A stretch of 64,000 bases of DNA from Cricetomys ansorgei (lineage: Eukaryota; Chordata; Mammalia; Rodentia; Nesomyidae). This document shows, in pieces, positions 23,650 to 35,394 of the stretch. A program made the translations under genes and the position numbers. The notes under the pieces were generated by a model, which saw nothing but the letters and a program-made list of their open reading frames with translations, was not told the DNA's origin and ran no database searches. The stretch lies in contig JAMJFZ010000818.1 in assembly GCA_026225945.1 (NCBI GenBank), positions 1,238,501 through 1,302,500 on the forward strand, read 5' to 3'. Positions within the stretch are counted from its first letter, which is position 1. The number at the start of each line of letters is the position of its first letter.

Positions 23650-23780
23650 TTACGCCGCCTAGGGGCATGTCTGTAACCGTGAGGCAGAGACGGGAAGACC
23701 ACTAGCTCAGGGTCATCCTCAGCTATAGAGTTAGTTGTAAGCTAGCCTGGGCTACATGAGACCCTGTCTCCTCAAAACAA
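23650..23780 (+). repeat. B1/B4-type SINE
   Basis: aggcagagacgggaagacca, agctagcctgggctacatga, gaccctgtctcctcaaaaca. Confidence 0.7.
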
Positions 23781-23880
23781 ACCAACAGCAGAGAATCAAT
23801 TATGGCCAGCTGTGCTACACGAAGCACATCAGTTAATACAGAAGAGAGTCGGGACAGTGGAGTGCCAGGAAGAACTTGAG

Positions 23881-24135
23881 CTGGGGGCTGAGGACACAGC
23901 TCAGGGGCAGAGTGCTTGCCCAGCATGCCCTGGGTTGGTTTGGTCCCAGCACTGCAGAAGCAGGGTGGGGATGTGCACGCCTGTGATCCCAATACTGGTG
24001 GGTTGGGAGCAGGAGGATCATGAATTCAAGTGCATCCTCAGCTACGTAGAGAGTTTGACGCTAGCCTGGGCTACATGGGGAGTTGGAGGCCAGCCTGGGC
24101 TTCACGAGACCCCGTCTCTACAACAGCGAAACAGC
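23881..24135 (+). repeat. B4 / ID-B1 dimer SINE
   Basis: ID head (ctgaggacacagctcagggg, cagagtgcttgcccagcatg) followed by a B1-like half (tgcacgcctgtgatcccaat) and two rounds of the gctagcctgggctacatggg internal repeat. Confidence 0.8.
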
Positions 24136-24264
24136 GATGGCTTGATTTGTGGACATGGAAACCTGAATTACATGTAATTTTCACATTGCAGAGTAGTTTT
24201 CTTGCCAGATGTTTTATCCTAATCATTTGCTGATAATTCTGCAGCTCCAGGTGGCAGCTAGCAG

Positions 24265-24365
24265 TTTCAGCCCCATTGTACAGATGCAGAAACTGAGGCC
24301 CCTAAAGGCAAAATTCCCATTTTGAGTTATAAGCCAGAGAGCAGAGTTGAACCCGAGACGTTCAC
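24265..24365 (+). repeat. MIR SINE
   Basis: agccccattgtacagatgca, gaaactgaggcccctaaagg, then agcagagttgaacccgag. Confidence 0.7.
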
Positions 24366-24939
24366 CTCTTGCCACCACAGTGATTTGCACACCCACCATC
24401 TCCTGGTGAGGTTCCCTGCATGGCTGAGCTGAGCCCTCAGGAAGCCGATTCTCGTGGTCCAGGCTTCTGGGCCGAGAATTGGCAGGTGGCTCATCACCAG
24501 GGAGAAGCCGTCACTCACATGTCAGTGGCCATGGGGACAGCCTTGCTGGCTGTGTGTTTGGCTGTGCCCTCCTCTCTCCGAAGGGCACCACTGGCAGCCG
24601 ATAGACAGACGTCTGTCTATCAGGCTGGGATCCACAGAAACCCTGGTTCAGTCTCCTGTCAATGAAATGGCAGTGGGGTCACCCACTGCCCATCAAGCCT
24701 GCGCAGTCTCCTTCCCTGGGGACACCAGTCGGGGACTGCAGCTATGGTCCAGACAGTGCCCAGCTTGGCCTGAGTCTCTTTTTGAAGGGTTTCCCAATGA
24801 GGAGAAAGCTGAGGCTCAGGGTCCCAGCTTGGGGTCAAGAGGATCAAGGGTGGCCGTATTTCACTCCGTGGGCTCCCTCAGGGAGTCTGTTCTGCTCACC
24901 TATTGTCCTGACTGGCTTCCCAGAATCCCCCCAGGATCT

Positions 24940-25055
24940 GCCTGTTCTACCTCTTCTGTGCTGGGTTTCCAGTTATGTGCCACAGTTCCTAGCGAAAGTC
25001 AGTGCTGGAGATTCGAACTTGGGTCCTCATCCAGCACTTTACTCTCTCCAGTTCC
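24940..25055 (-). repeat. Diverged B4-like SINE fragment
   Basis: gtgctggagattcgaacttg, ggtcctcatccagcacttta look like a reverse tRNA-type head. The upstream limit is uncertain. Confidence 0.45.
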
Positions 25056-25394
25056 AATAAATCTTATGTTCTCTATAAAACATATGCATCCGCAGAGAGA
25101 GAAAGAGAATTTAGTTTTCCTTCATTCACATCTATATAAAAGTCAGGAAACCATTGAGACCAGGAGGAACCTTCCTGGGTCCCCTCTCTCCCTGTCCTCT
25201 CTGTTCCTCTCATGTGCAGGCACTGGGGTTTCACGATGCTTTTCTAAGTCAGGGCTTAGCAGTCTATTCCTGTCAGCCACATCCTGCCCAAGGGAGGCTA
25301 ACTGGCACGGCCAGCTGTTGGGGATTGCAGTTTAGTTGTGATTCCCAAACATGGAGCTAGTATGTGCCCAGCCATGTGCTCCTAGATGAGCGCC

Positions 25395-25626
25395 CCTCCC
25401 CCATACATGGAAGGAAACGGGCCTTCAATGATAAAAATATTGACAGCAACAAAGGCAGAAATACCCATTCATCTGTCAGTGGATGGAAGGATCAGTGAGT
25501 CGTGGGTGTGTGTGTGTGTGTGTGTGTGTGTGTCCACACATGCAGCGGAATATTATTTACCCACAAAGAAGAACAAAGTGCTTATATGTGTTACAACCTG
25601 GATGAGTCTCCAGAACACGACACTGA
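25395..25626 (+). mobile_element. Old L1 fragment with (GT)n insert
   Basis: acccattcatctgtcagtgg, then after a GT run gcggaatattatttacccac, ttacaacctggatgagtctc. These match the conserved L1 segment near the end of ORF2. Confidence 0.6.
25505..25533 (+). repeat. (GT)14 microsatellite
   Basis: Pure GT run interrupting the L1 fragment. Confidence 0.95.
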
Positions 25627-25800
25627 GGGGCTGGAGGGATGGCTCAGAGAGAACTGGGGTTTGATTCCCGGCATCCACATGTCAGCTCCCAGCCATCTGT
25701 CATTCCTCTTCCGGCTGCTGCGGGCACCGGGAACGTATGTGGGGCACAATTATACATGCGGCCAAACACCTACACAATAATAGAAGAAATTTTTAAAACA
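25627..25800 (+). repeat. B2 SINE
   Basis: aggggctggagggatggctc, gggtttgattcccggcatcc, agctcccagccatctgtcat and an A-rich tail. Confidence 0.85.
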
Positions 25801-26239
25801 AGAAACTTTGCTAATGGGAAGAAACCGACACAAATGTCCACATATGTGTGAGTCCGTTTGAAGGGAATATTGAGCCGAGAGCCACTGAGTTAGATGAAGC
25901 CCAGACTTATTAAACAAGAACTTGCCCCAAGTTTATAAAGCTTCAAGTTACAGAACCAAGTGTCTGGCTCCAGAGTTCCCCCCACTTCACCTGCCAGGTC
26001 CCCTGAGCCTTTTCTATTCAAATCCAGCAGACTCAGAGAGGCAGAGAGATTCATCCAGACTCCTGACTGCAGCAGTCACCTGGCTCCCTGCAAACACTGG
26101 AGTCCCCACCCTCTGTCTGCACCCCTGAGCAATTTTCTTCATAGGAAAGAGGCAAAAGAAGGTAGCAGGTGCAGAGACAGTCCCCCGGGGGCTGGGAGTT
26201 GGGCTTGGCAAAGCCCTGAGCTGGCTTTCTTCATTCAGT

Positions 26240-27340
26240 CATGAAAACCCCTACTTGAGCCTTCCAGAATCAAGGCCCTATTGACAGATGGCTAAGACAG
26301 TGGCGGCGCTCAGAGGCGTAGATCAGTCTCATGAATGTTGCCTCTGCCTTCACGCAATCGAGAGCCATCATAGGGAATGGAGCCAGCCTTTGGGCTGAGA
26401 ACAGCCGTTAGGATGAGAACAGACAGGTAGGAGGTGGGGTGGCCCCGGGGCACATTCAGAGCCAAACTCTGTAGAGAATCGAGGCAGGTGTCAGGGCGGG
26501 GGACTCTGAAAACCCCTCTGATTGCACACGTACCCCTCTATCAGGCCCAATTCCCATGCCTCTTCCTCCCCTCAGCCTTTTGAAAACCTGGGAGGGTTGT
26601 ACCTTCTGATTGGGTTTGCTGAGTCTGAGAAACCTGGATGTTTCTTTTTTTCTCCTCTGCAACTGCAATCAGATGGGGTTTGAGCGTGAGCCCTGAGCTC
26701 CTGTGCCAGCCCACACCCAGTTTTCACCATTAGCTAAGGTTACAGGGCTGAGTCCTGACACCCAGGAAAGGTTGCTTCTCTGAGGGCCCGCTTGACCGCA
26801 TCGGGAAGGTTTCTGTGGACAGCAGGCTTGGTACTGTGGTACTCAGGGTCCTGTTGTGACACACCCTTAGTCCCCACGGTCAGCAGCTGTCACTCTCTCT
26901 ATTGTACCCACTCATGCTAAGTCCCAGGGACCAGACTGACAGCTCCAACATGGAGGAGGTCCGTGAAGCATCTTCCCATGCCAGTGGTCCTCAGGTAGGG
27001 GGGAGGGGGGAGGTTGGCCACCTCAAGGGCCTGCAGCTGTGTTTGGAGATGATTTTGTTTGTGGCGGCTCGGACGGTGAGCCGCTGATGGCGGTTCGTGG
27101 GTCGATGGGCCAGCTGCTCGGTGTTCTACAGTGCACGGATGGCCGAGTGACCCTGCTCCCTGTGCCACTAGTGCCAAGGCAGAGAAGCTGACGTTGGGTA
27201 GTGACTCTCCTTGACAGGTCCCAAGGACAGCTGCGTGGAAGCATGCAGAACTTGTCAGAGAATTGCGTTCTTGGTCCTTACCATAGCGTACTGAGGTGGC
27301 CGCTCTGAGCGGAGGGTCCAGCAAGGGGTGGGGGAGTTGG
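26240..27340. other. Intronic stretch, mostly single-copy
   Basis: No repeat or gene recognised. Moderately GC-rich with a small G-rich run at 26998-27012. Confidence 0.35.
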
Positions 27341-27344
27341 GGTG

Positions 27345-27645
27345 GGTGCAGTGCGTGTGTACGTGATGCACATATAGAGGTGAGGGGGTGACCTCAGGTA
27401 TTGCTCCTCAGGCGTCTTCCAGCTTCTGTCTTCTGTTTGAGACGGGATCTCTCACTGGTCTGGAACTTCTTCACTCAGGCCAGTGAGTTCCAGACAGCCG
27501 CGTGTAGCCACATTCCGTCACGCCACCTCTAGGATTACAGATTGATGTCTCTTTGTCCGGATTTTTATGTGGTTTCTGGGGATACCAACCTGGGTCCTCA
27601 TGTATGCAAGGCAGGTGTCCAACTGAGGCATCTCCAGCCCTTTCT
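27345..27645 (-). repeat. Composite tRNA/B1 SINE (B4 class)
   Basis: Reverse order: gtcttctgtttgagacggga, tctaggattacagattgatg, then gataccaacctgggtcctca, tgtatgcaaggcaggtgtcc and tgaggcatctccagccct. Confidence 0.7.
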
Positions 27646-27734
27646 AGCGATCGATGTTCTAAGGCGCCCCAGTGACAGCTAACATAGGTGACATTAACCC
27701 AGAGGCAGGAGTGTGTAAAATGCCCAGAAATAGT

Positions 27735-27890
27735 TGATCTGGGGGGTACTTGTCTACCCCGCTCTTTAGGAGGCTGAGGCAGGGGGGTCACCAGTTTAAG
27801 ACAAGCCTGAGCTACAGAGTAAGTTCAAGTGACTTGAACTTCACTTGAACTTGGAATTCAAGTCTAGCCTGGGCAACTTAGTGAGATACT
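27735..27890 (+). repeat. Diverged B1-like SINE with palindrome
   Basis: taggaggctgaggcaggggg, gacaagcctgagctacagag, then a self-complementary insert, then agtctagcctgggcaactta. Confidence 0.6.
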
Positions 27891-28084
27891 TGTAGCTAGA
27901 CTTCAGAGAATGATGGGTAGATTGGACTATCAGCTTGTCACTGTTCGATAGGTTTTGCAGTTTACAAAGTCCTCGGTGGGTGGTTTTCCGGTGAAGGTGG
28001 GTGGGGTAGGGAGGAGGCTGGATTTGAAGAATTCAGGAGGGGCAGCCTGCTCTCTCTGGGTAGAGTGTGAGAGTTTGTGGGCAA

Positions 28085-28200
28085 ATTCCCAGGTCTGGAC
28101 CCTGACTTTAGCCCTTGTGAGCTTTGTGACTTAAAGTTCAGCCTCTCTGAGCTGTCTTCGGTCTCTGACTCTGAGGTGGTGATTAACTATGAGGGCCATG
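28085..28200 (-). repeat. MIR SINE
   Basis: Reverse MIR: caggtctggaccctgacttt, tgtgacttaaagttcagcct, ctctgagctgtcttcggtct. Confidence 0.55.
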
Positions 28201-28282
28201 GTTGGAATTAGATGGTGAGACTGAAAAGACCCAATGACACATGAAAAGTGAGTGCCTTGGAACAACTGATAGGGGTATTGGT

Positions 28283-28402
28283 TTTTAAGATAGGGTGGGG
28301 GTCTCACTCTGTAGCCCAGGTTAGCCTTGAATGTATATACATCATCCTCCTTCAGCCTCCCAAGGGCTGGGATTGCAGGTATGAGCCACCAAACCTGGCA
28401 AA
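28283..28402 (-). repeat. B1-like SINE
   Basis: agatagggtgggggtctcac, tctgtagcccaggttagcct, gggctgggattgcaggtatg agccacca. Confidence 0.75.
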
Positions 28403-28944
28403 GACAATTGCTTTAATATTTGAAATGGAGATTTGCTTGGGTCTGGTGCAGCCGAGGGGCTCCGGTGGTATAGGCAAGCCTGGTTGCCATGCTTTCCTGG
28501 TGTGCTGGCTTCCTCCTGCATCTGGTGAACCCTTCCTATGGATGCTCAGGTGCTCCAATGTGCAACTGCTGGTGAGCAGTGGACGGGAAAGATAGACAGG
28601 GACATAAAAAGAAAAGGGGAGGGAATAAAGATCCCAGGGCTCTCCATGAACTCTGATTGGCCATCTTGAGTTGTATGCTTCTCTCTGAACCAATCACAGT
28701 ACTTTAGAAGTCAGAATACCGAGCCATTTACCATGCCTGGAAGAAGGATGCTCTGCCCCAGGACTGATAGGGGTTCAGTCTGCTTCACACAGGTTCCCAA
28801 TGGAGAATCAAGCTGCTCTTACTGGGAGAGGGCTGCAAACATGAGCCATATCCAAACCCAAAGAGCTCTGACCCCTGGAGGGACAACCCTGGAAAGATCA
28901 GGTTTACCTCTTTTCATGGTTGACAGAGCCCCCTTTAGATCTGT

Positions 28945-29300
28945 ATATTAGTTACATTTTTAGTCCCCATGACCAACTATCTGGCAGAAGTAACTTAAGG
29001 GAGGAAGAGTTTACTTTGGCTCACAGTTTCAGACGTCTCAGTCTCTGGTCCTCATGGACTCAGGCAGAGCATTGTGGCGGTAGGAATGTGGTGGGAGCTG
29101 GTCACATGATGGTAGACTAGGCCACATAGAGTGACAGGAAGTAGCCAGGGATAAGATCACCGCAAGGACCTCCACCTAGTCCCTTAGTTGTTCCAACCTG
29201 CTAAAGTTCCCACAACCTCCCCGTATAGTGCCCCTAGCTAGGACCCAAGCATTCGAGTTGTGAGCCTGTGGAGGACACTTCCTGTTCAACCCACCAATCT
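28945..29300 (+). repeat. Unnamed rodent interspersed repeat
   Basis: Same family as 12015: gaccaactatctggcagaag taacttaaggg, tttggctcacagtttcagac, and an end with acacttcctgttcaacccac. Confidence 0.6.
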
Positions 29301-31647
29301 ATCTATGTGGCGCATTGAGTGTATAGAGTTCTGAAGATCAAGGTTCCCCTCTGAGCACTCAGGCTGAGATTTCTAAACACCCAATTTGGTCCCGTGGGGC
29401 TGGACACCTCTTTGTGAGGCACTGCTACGCTCATTTGTAAGACATTGATGAGTGTTCCCTGGTGGCTACCTACCATCACCCTTTCCCTTGGAGTTGGGAT
29501 AACCCCAAAATGTCTGTGTACACTGGTGGCTGTCCCCGAGGGTCACATTGAATAATGAAAAAAAAAAAAACCATAGGTACTTTTTCTCTCTCTTCTCTTA
29601 TTGATTAGGGTGAGCGAGTTTACTCTTTGCAGGGCCAACTCTCTTCTTTATCTCTTTATTCTTGGGGATGGGGCTCCACCTCGCTGTGCTGTTGGTGCCT
29701 TTTGATGTTGAACACACCCTGTCAGAGCAGATCTCCAGCCCTAGTGACCTCGCTTGCAGAGCCTGTCAGAGCCCCATCATACCAACAGACACCCTCGCCA
29801 CCTCTCAGTGATGCTCGAGAGAGACACGCTCTGGAATAGGAACACCCTGCCTTGACCTTGGGATGTGCTCTGTCAGTAAGCTGTCCCCACTGCGGCTGTA
29901 AAATATAGATGGCACGATGCCTCTCTGGAGTCTCAGACCAAGGGAGACGTCGATTGCCTGAAATGCAGACATGACGGTGCCCGGCTGGGGGCCTTGATAG
30001 CCGGCTCATCTGCTCTGTCCCCACGGAGCCCACCAAGGCTGTAAATTCCACAGACGGAGCCTGTGTGGGGAGCATCTCAGCAGCCCTTTTTGTCCCACGG
30101 ACGATTAACTTCCACCAAACGTTAAGTAGGAGGTGGCTGCATAATTTAAAACGTCACATTTCCACCGGGGAGAATTTTCAGCTCAGACAACTCCAAATGG
30201 GCCTGATTTAAGTTCCATAAACTCAGCTCAAGGCAATAAATGTGTGAGTAATTGATGATGTAGCGTGCGGGGAGCTCGGGCCCCATCCATCACTCCAGGC
30301 GAGCCAGGGCTGTGGACACGCTCCGAGGACAGGCTCATAAGAGGGGGATAAATGGCCGCAGCCTCAGACAGCTCTGTCCACCCCATAACTCACTGACGCA
30401 CCCCTTCCCGAGAACCTCTTCCCCCGTCTTGTTACCTCCAGCCAGGGAGAGGGATTGTTCAGGAAAGCTGGCAGTGGATACCTCCGTTACTGTGGGGGCA
30501 GCTGTTTTTTATCGTACACCTACTGTGTGCTGATCACAATGTCCACTGGGCATTGTGAGATGGCTCTCCTTCCATAGAGAGAGAGGTCCACAAAGGGGAA
30601 GACCTCAGATGACAGGCTCAGACAGCACGGAGTCAGTGCTCTGCTCCGTTCTGCGAACTGACCTCGCTCTGTCTCCGAGGACAAAGAGGGGCTGTATGTT
30701 CTCGGTGGTGGGGGACTTTTGATGGTTTCTGAGTCCAAACACCCCATCTGCCTGGAGTTCTGGGTCTCCCACTCCCCCACCTGTCACCTCTGTTAGCACC
30801 ATCCCCGCTGGCTGGATTTCAGTGTGCAACCATTTGCAATTGAAATTGATGAGTACAAGGCTGGCTGCTTCTATCCCTTCGTAGGCACATTTGTGGTGAT
30901 GGCCGCTCGGGCCCCCGTCTGTCAGCTCTGGTTTTGTCCTCATTTAAGACCGAGCCAGGCAGAGCAAGCAGGCTTCTCTCTATTTCTTGTCGTATCTCTC
31001 CAGGGTGAGGACGCAGTTCGGGCGGAGGTGGCTTTGTGCCACCAGCCCATGTTTCCAGAGTCTTCAGAGTGCCTCGCCACTCCTGACGCAGGCAGAGACC
31101 CGCGGGGCTCAACCCTGCTGTGGTCTCTCCTCCTCCTACAGGACCTAAGCAGGCAGCAGAGCAGAGTGCTCAGCCCTGGCACTGTGCCGTCAGGGAGAAT
31201 GTTGCTTTCCTCTGTCGGGGCCCGGATGTCAGTTTTCCCGTTTGTGAAATGCAACCATCACAAGGTTGGATCATTTATTCGTTCATCCCATAAACACATG
31301 CGAAGATGCGCCCGTGGGCCCCTCGTGGCCACACTTGTTCACTGAGGATATGGGGGCAGGGGAGCGATCCCGGTGTGACTGTTAGACGCCCTCACCAGGC
31401 GCATGGGTGTAGACCACTCAGGCTGCCAGCCTACAAAATGGTCAGCTCTTTGGATTTGCTGCTGCTCGGGTCTGAATCTGAAATGTCCCCCACATGGTGA
31501 CACTATACAGAGACACCGTGGAACCATGAGGAAGTAGGGCATTGTTGGGGAGGGGGGCCTTTGAAGGTTATGTTCCTGTCCCTGGGTCCACCACACACTC
31601 CAAGCTTCCTGCTCAACCACCATGTAGACATGCTATCCCATTTCCTG
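29301..31647. other. Intronic stretch, mostly single-copy
   Basis: No gene or clear repeat, apart from a short MIR-like piece at 31220-31310. A 173-codon open frame at 30824-31345 has no recognisable domain and looks like chance. 30090-30370 is a candidate conserved segment (gtgtgagtaattgatgatgt, acgattaacttccacc). Confidence 0.35.
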
Positions 31648-31874
31648 CCACCACCACACCACACCACCACACCACCACACCACACCACACCACACCACAC
31701 CACCACACCACCACACCACCACCATACCACCAGCACCACACCACACCACCATACCACCACCACACCACCACCATGCCACCACCAGCACCACACCACCATA
31801 CCACCACCACAGCACACCACCACCACACCACACCACCATACCACCACCACAGCACACCACCACACCACCACCAC
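31648..31874 (+). repeat. (CCA)n / (CACAC) array, 227 bp
   Basis: Irregular mixture of CCA and CCACA units with ATA interruptions. C is entirely on the + strand and G entirely on the - strand. Confidence 0.95.
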
Positions 31875-31883
31875 TGGAACCTG

Positions 31884-33593
31884 TCTTAGTTAAGTTTACT
31901 ATTTCTGTGACAAAACACCATGGCCAAAAGCAATTTGGGGAGAAAAGGGCTTATTTGGCATTCCCTTCCACACCTCTGTCCATCACTGAAGGGAGCTGGG
32001 CAGGACTCGGGCAGGACAGTGCTGAGTGAGGTCCAGCTCCAGCGAGAGTTCAGCGAGCAGGAGGGAGGGCAGAGCTGGTGAAATAATGTGAACAGAACCA
32101 CACCTCTAAGGACGGACCAGGCCTCCCTCTGGGTTCAGGCTTTTCTCTCCCCTTTTCTCCTCCGACGACTCCCTGTCTTGTCTGTTTTCCCAAACACCTT
32201 ATATATATTTTTGACAAAGCCCCTCACGGGGAAATAGCAGATTTCAATCACATTTTAATCATAAACTTAAACTTCACATAATGATTACAGGTTTTACATT
32301 TCGGTGATTACAAGTTTCTTTTTTTTTTTAAAAAGAAAAAAAAAACAAACCAAAGTTATCTGAAAACCCACACCTGAACATCTAGTTCCCCAAGTGTTTT
32401 CTCCCCACAATACAGCTATACCCTAGAAGTGGCAGTTTACTATAGATTAACAGGGTTTAAGCGAGCCACGTCATTTCACAGCCATTTTCTATGGTAGCTG
32501 GTAGGTAGCCGTCCCGCAGTTGCTGGGAGATGAGTACACGTCACGGTGTCGTCACCTAACCCAATTCACAGTGAAGCAAGTTTATTATAACTAGAGAATG
32601 TTAAGCTGGGGGGATCTCTTGCTTCTCTTGGGTAAAATGAGACTCTGCTGCACAGCTCTATATCCTCAAGGAGCACAAAGCCCATCAGCAAATTTTTGAT
32701 TACAGAAACCAGGAAAGAATCGATTTTATTTGTGGCCGAGGAAGTTCAAGCCTAACAATGGGCACTGAAACTCATTGGTATTTCTTGGTCATGGGCCTGT
32801 TTCTCACAGGTGAAACTCACGGGCCCTAACAACCAGGCTTTCCTTTTGCTCTTGCTCTCTAACCCTGACCAAGTCTCCGGCGACCGAGAATGTGTTTTCC
32901 TGTGTAGCTCCCCAGGTACTTGTTTCAGAGCAGCTTGGCAGAACACCCTAATCTGATGTTGTTGATTAGTTATTCTTTCTGGAGTTTCAAAAGAGTCACC
33001 GAGTCAACTGAGTGGCCCTGCCTTGCCCAAATGGTGTTGCTCGAGGGACAATCATCACCACTGTTAGGTGTCCCAGTAACACTGCCCGGTGAGGGGCTAG
33101 AGAACCCCAGAGAACTTTCATGCCACGAGAGAGACAAGGAGACCATGATGAGACCCAGCAGTGGCAGAGAGTAATCAGGAGACAATCCCCCAGGACTTTG
33201 TCAAACTGAGGCAGACTCATCGTAGTCTTTGCTAAACCGGTGAGCGGTACCCCTGAAGCTTCAATGCTGGCTGCTATTCTCCTGCATAGCTCCCAGCAGG
33301 ACAGGAACCTGGAGGCAGGAGCTGATGCAGAGGCCATGGAGGGGTGCTGCTTACCGGCTTGCTCCTCATGGCTTGCTCAGCCTGGTTTTTTATAGCACCC
33401 AGAACCACAGGCCTAGAGGTGGCACCACCCACACTGGGCTGGGCCCTCCCCCATCAATCACTAAGTAAGAAAATACCTTACAGGCTTGGCTGCCTACAGT
33501 CTGTCTTATGGAGGCGTTTTCTCAATTGAGATTCCCTCCTTTCAGATGACTCTAGCCTGTGTCAAGTTGACATAAAAATAGCCAGCACAGAGC
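31884..33593 (+). repeat. Unnamed rodent repeat split by an insertion
   Basis: The left part 31884-32019 (tttctgtgacaaaacaccat ggccaaaagcaattt) and right part 33296-33593 (ggaggcaggagctgatgcag aggcc, ttctcaattgagattccctc, gtcaagttgacataaaaata) form one continuous copy when 32020-33295 is removed. Confidence 0.75.
32020..33295. mobile_element. Unidentified 1.28 kb nested insertion
   Basis: Lies inside the rodent repeat and is flanked on both sides by gcaggacag (32011-32019 and 33296-33304). Begins TG and ends CA. Contains a T10/A10 mirror-like stretch at 32323-32346 and tatatatat near 32203. No open frame of note. Could be a long LTR, but no family was recognised. Confidence 0.55.
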
Positions 33594-34756
33594 CCCTCTG
33601 CCCCACCTTTTAAAATTTCTGAATCCACAAGCCAAAACAAACCTTCCCTCCCTCGGGCTGTTTTGGTTAGATATTATGTTCACAGAGACATGATGGTACC
33701 TAAGGTGCCTGGAGACCAGCACCATTAAATTTGGGTCAGCACAGGTTTTCATCAATGGTCTAGACAACGGTTATCCTAGGTCTGTGTGCCACACGGCCTG
33801 TGTTATGTCAGGATGGCTCTATAGCCGTGGACAAATGGTTCCAACAAAACTAATTTCCAAAAACAGGTTGTGGAATGGATTTGACTGAGAGCTGCTGACC
33901 TCTGAATAAAATCAGCCTGGGTTAGCATTGGGCTGTTCAAGTAGCTGACGACTTGGGGACACCCAGACATCACCCCTGGCCCGTGTTGAGGACTGTCTCT
34001 AGGACTGAACTCAGCTGAAGAACCTGGGTAACGTCATCAGGCTGCTGGTGCAGAGGGAAGACAATAGCCCTGGCTGCCTGGGGTCACTTGTGACTGCTCT
34101 GTCGCTCTGTTTAGATATCAGAGCTTAGAGGCCTGGGTCTCCACAGTGGGATCCACACAGCCTTCCCCAGGGGATAGTGAGAATGGGTGTAGGTGTGGAC
34201 ATGAATTCCAAGGCCACCCCTGGGAGTGATTCCATCCATGGGACTCATCATAACGGATATTTGAGAGAGACTGAGATGTGTAGACCTCCCGGACTAGTGT
34301 GGGGGAAACTGGGGACCACAGATGGGCGTATGGAGGAGGGAGAGGTGGGGAGGTGGATGCTCTGTGATCTGTCATCTAGCTGAGGCTTCAGCTTCAGGGC
34401 AGGGCCAGGGAGGCATGTCTGGAGAGATGTTCAGGGTGTGGGGGGAGACAGAGTAGGATAGGATTCCCTATGAGCCCTGGCCCTGCAGGGATTGCAGGAG
34501 AGGAGATGCCAGTTGGAGATCTGGGTTACATTGTCTGTGTAGTGGTTCTTCTCAGCACAGAGCCAAATGCTGCACAGACCCATTGAAGATCAGAGGTTGG
34601 CACTTAGTCTCTAGGAGTTCATGGTCAAGGGAAGAGGAGGAGAATTCCATCCCTAGGACTCGCAGGATGAGGAGAGAACACACTTCTGTAAGTTACTCTC
34701 TGACTTCCACACAGGTGCCATGACACCTGATCCCCCCACCACCGCCCCCTAGATAA

Positions 34757-35130
34757 ATACCCGTGGTGGTTTGAATGAGAATGCCCCTCCATGGGCTCAT
34801 ACATTTGCATGCTTAGTCCCCAGTTGGTGAACTGCTTCAGAAGGATTAGAAGGATTAGGAGGCGTGGCCTTGTTGGAGGAGGCATGTCACTAGGGGTGGG
34901 CTTTGAGATTTCAAAAGCCCATACCAAGTCTAGGGGCTCTCTGCCTGCTGCCTGTGGATTAGGATGTAAAGCCCTCGGCTACTGCTCCAGCACGAGGCCT
35001 GCCTGTGTACGCCATGCTCCCCGCCATGATGATAATGGACTAAGCCTCTGAAACTGTAAGCAAGCCCCCGATTAACTGCTTTCCTTTGCAAGAGTTGTCA
35101 TGGTTATAGCAATAGAAGTCCTAACAGACA
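34757..35130 (-). repeat. Unnamed rodent interspersed repeat
   Basis: Reverse-oriented copy: gtggtggtttgaatgagaat, ggaggcgtggccttgttgga, atgatgataatggactaagc, ctctgaaactgtaagcaagc. Confidence 0.7.
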
Positions 35131-35165
35131 ATAAGTAAATGGATGTAATTTTTTTTTTAAGTTTT

Positions 35166-35390
35166 AAAGCCAGGTGTGTATTGTAATCCCAATACTGGAG
35201 AGGCAGAGACGGGTGGATCCCTGGGGCTTGCTGGCCAGTCAGTCTAGCCTCCTGGATGTGTTCCAAGCCAATAAGAGAACTTGTCTCAAAAAGGGGGGGG
35301 GAATGACATCTGAGAAATGACAGCCACGGTTGTCTCCTGCCCCCCCCACGCATGTGCACATGTGTGCACGCTCACACCACACACCTGCAC
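35166..35390 (+). repeat. B4-class SINE lacking its tRNA head
   Basis: ccaggtgtgtattgtaatcc, gcagagacgggtggatccct, agcctcctggatgtgttcca, then tgtctcctgccccccccacg and a CA-rich tail. Confidence 0.7.
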
Positions 35391-35394
35391 ACAC

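Noticed and set aside
24454..25335. 293-codon open frame, the longest not driven by a simple repeat
   Set aside because: No recognisable domain and no codon structure. It runs through a reverse SINE fragment and unrelated intron, and overlapping frames are open nearby. In a 64 kb window a chance frame of this size in GC-rich DNA is plausible.
30824..31345. 173-codon open frame
   Set aside because: No family resemblance; composition looks like translated noncoding DNA; a MIR-like piece lies at its end.
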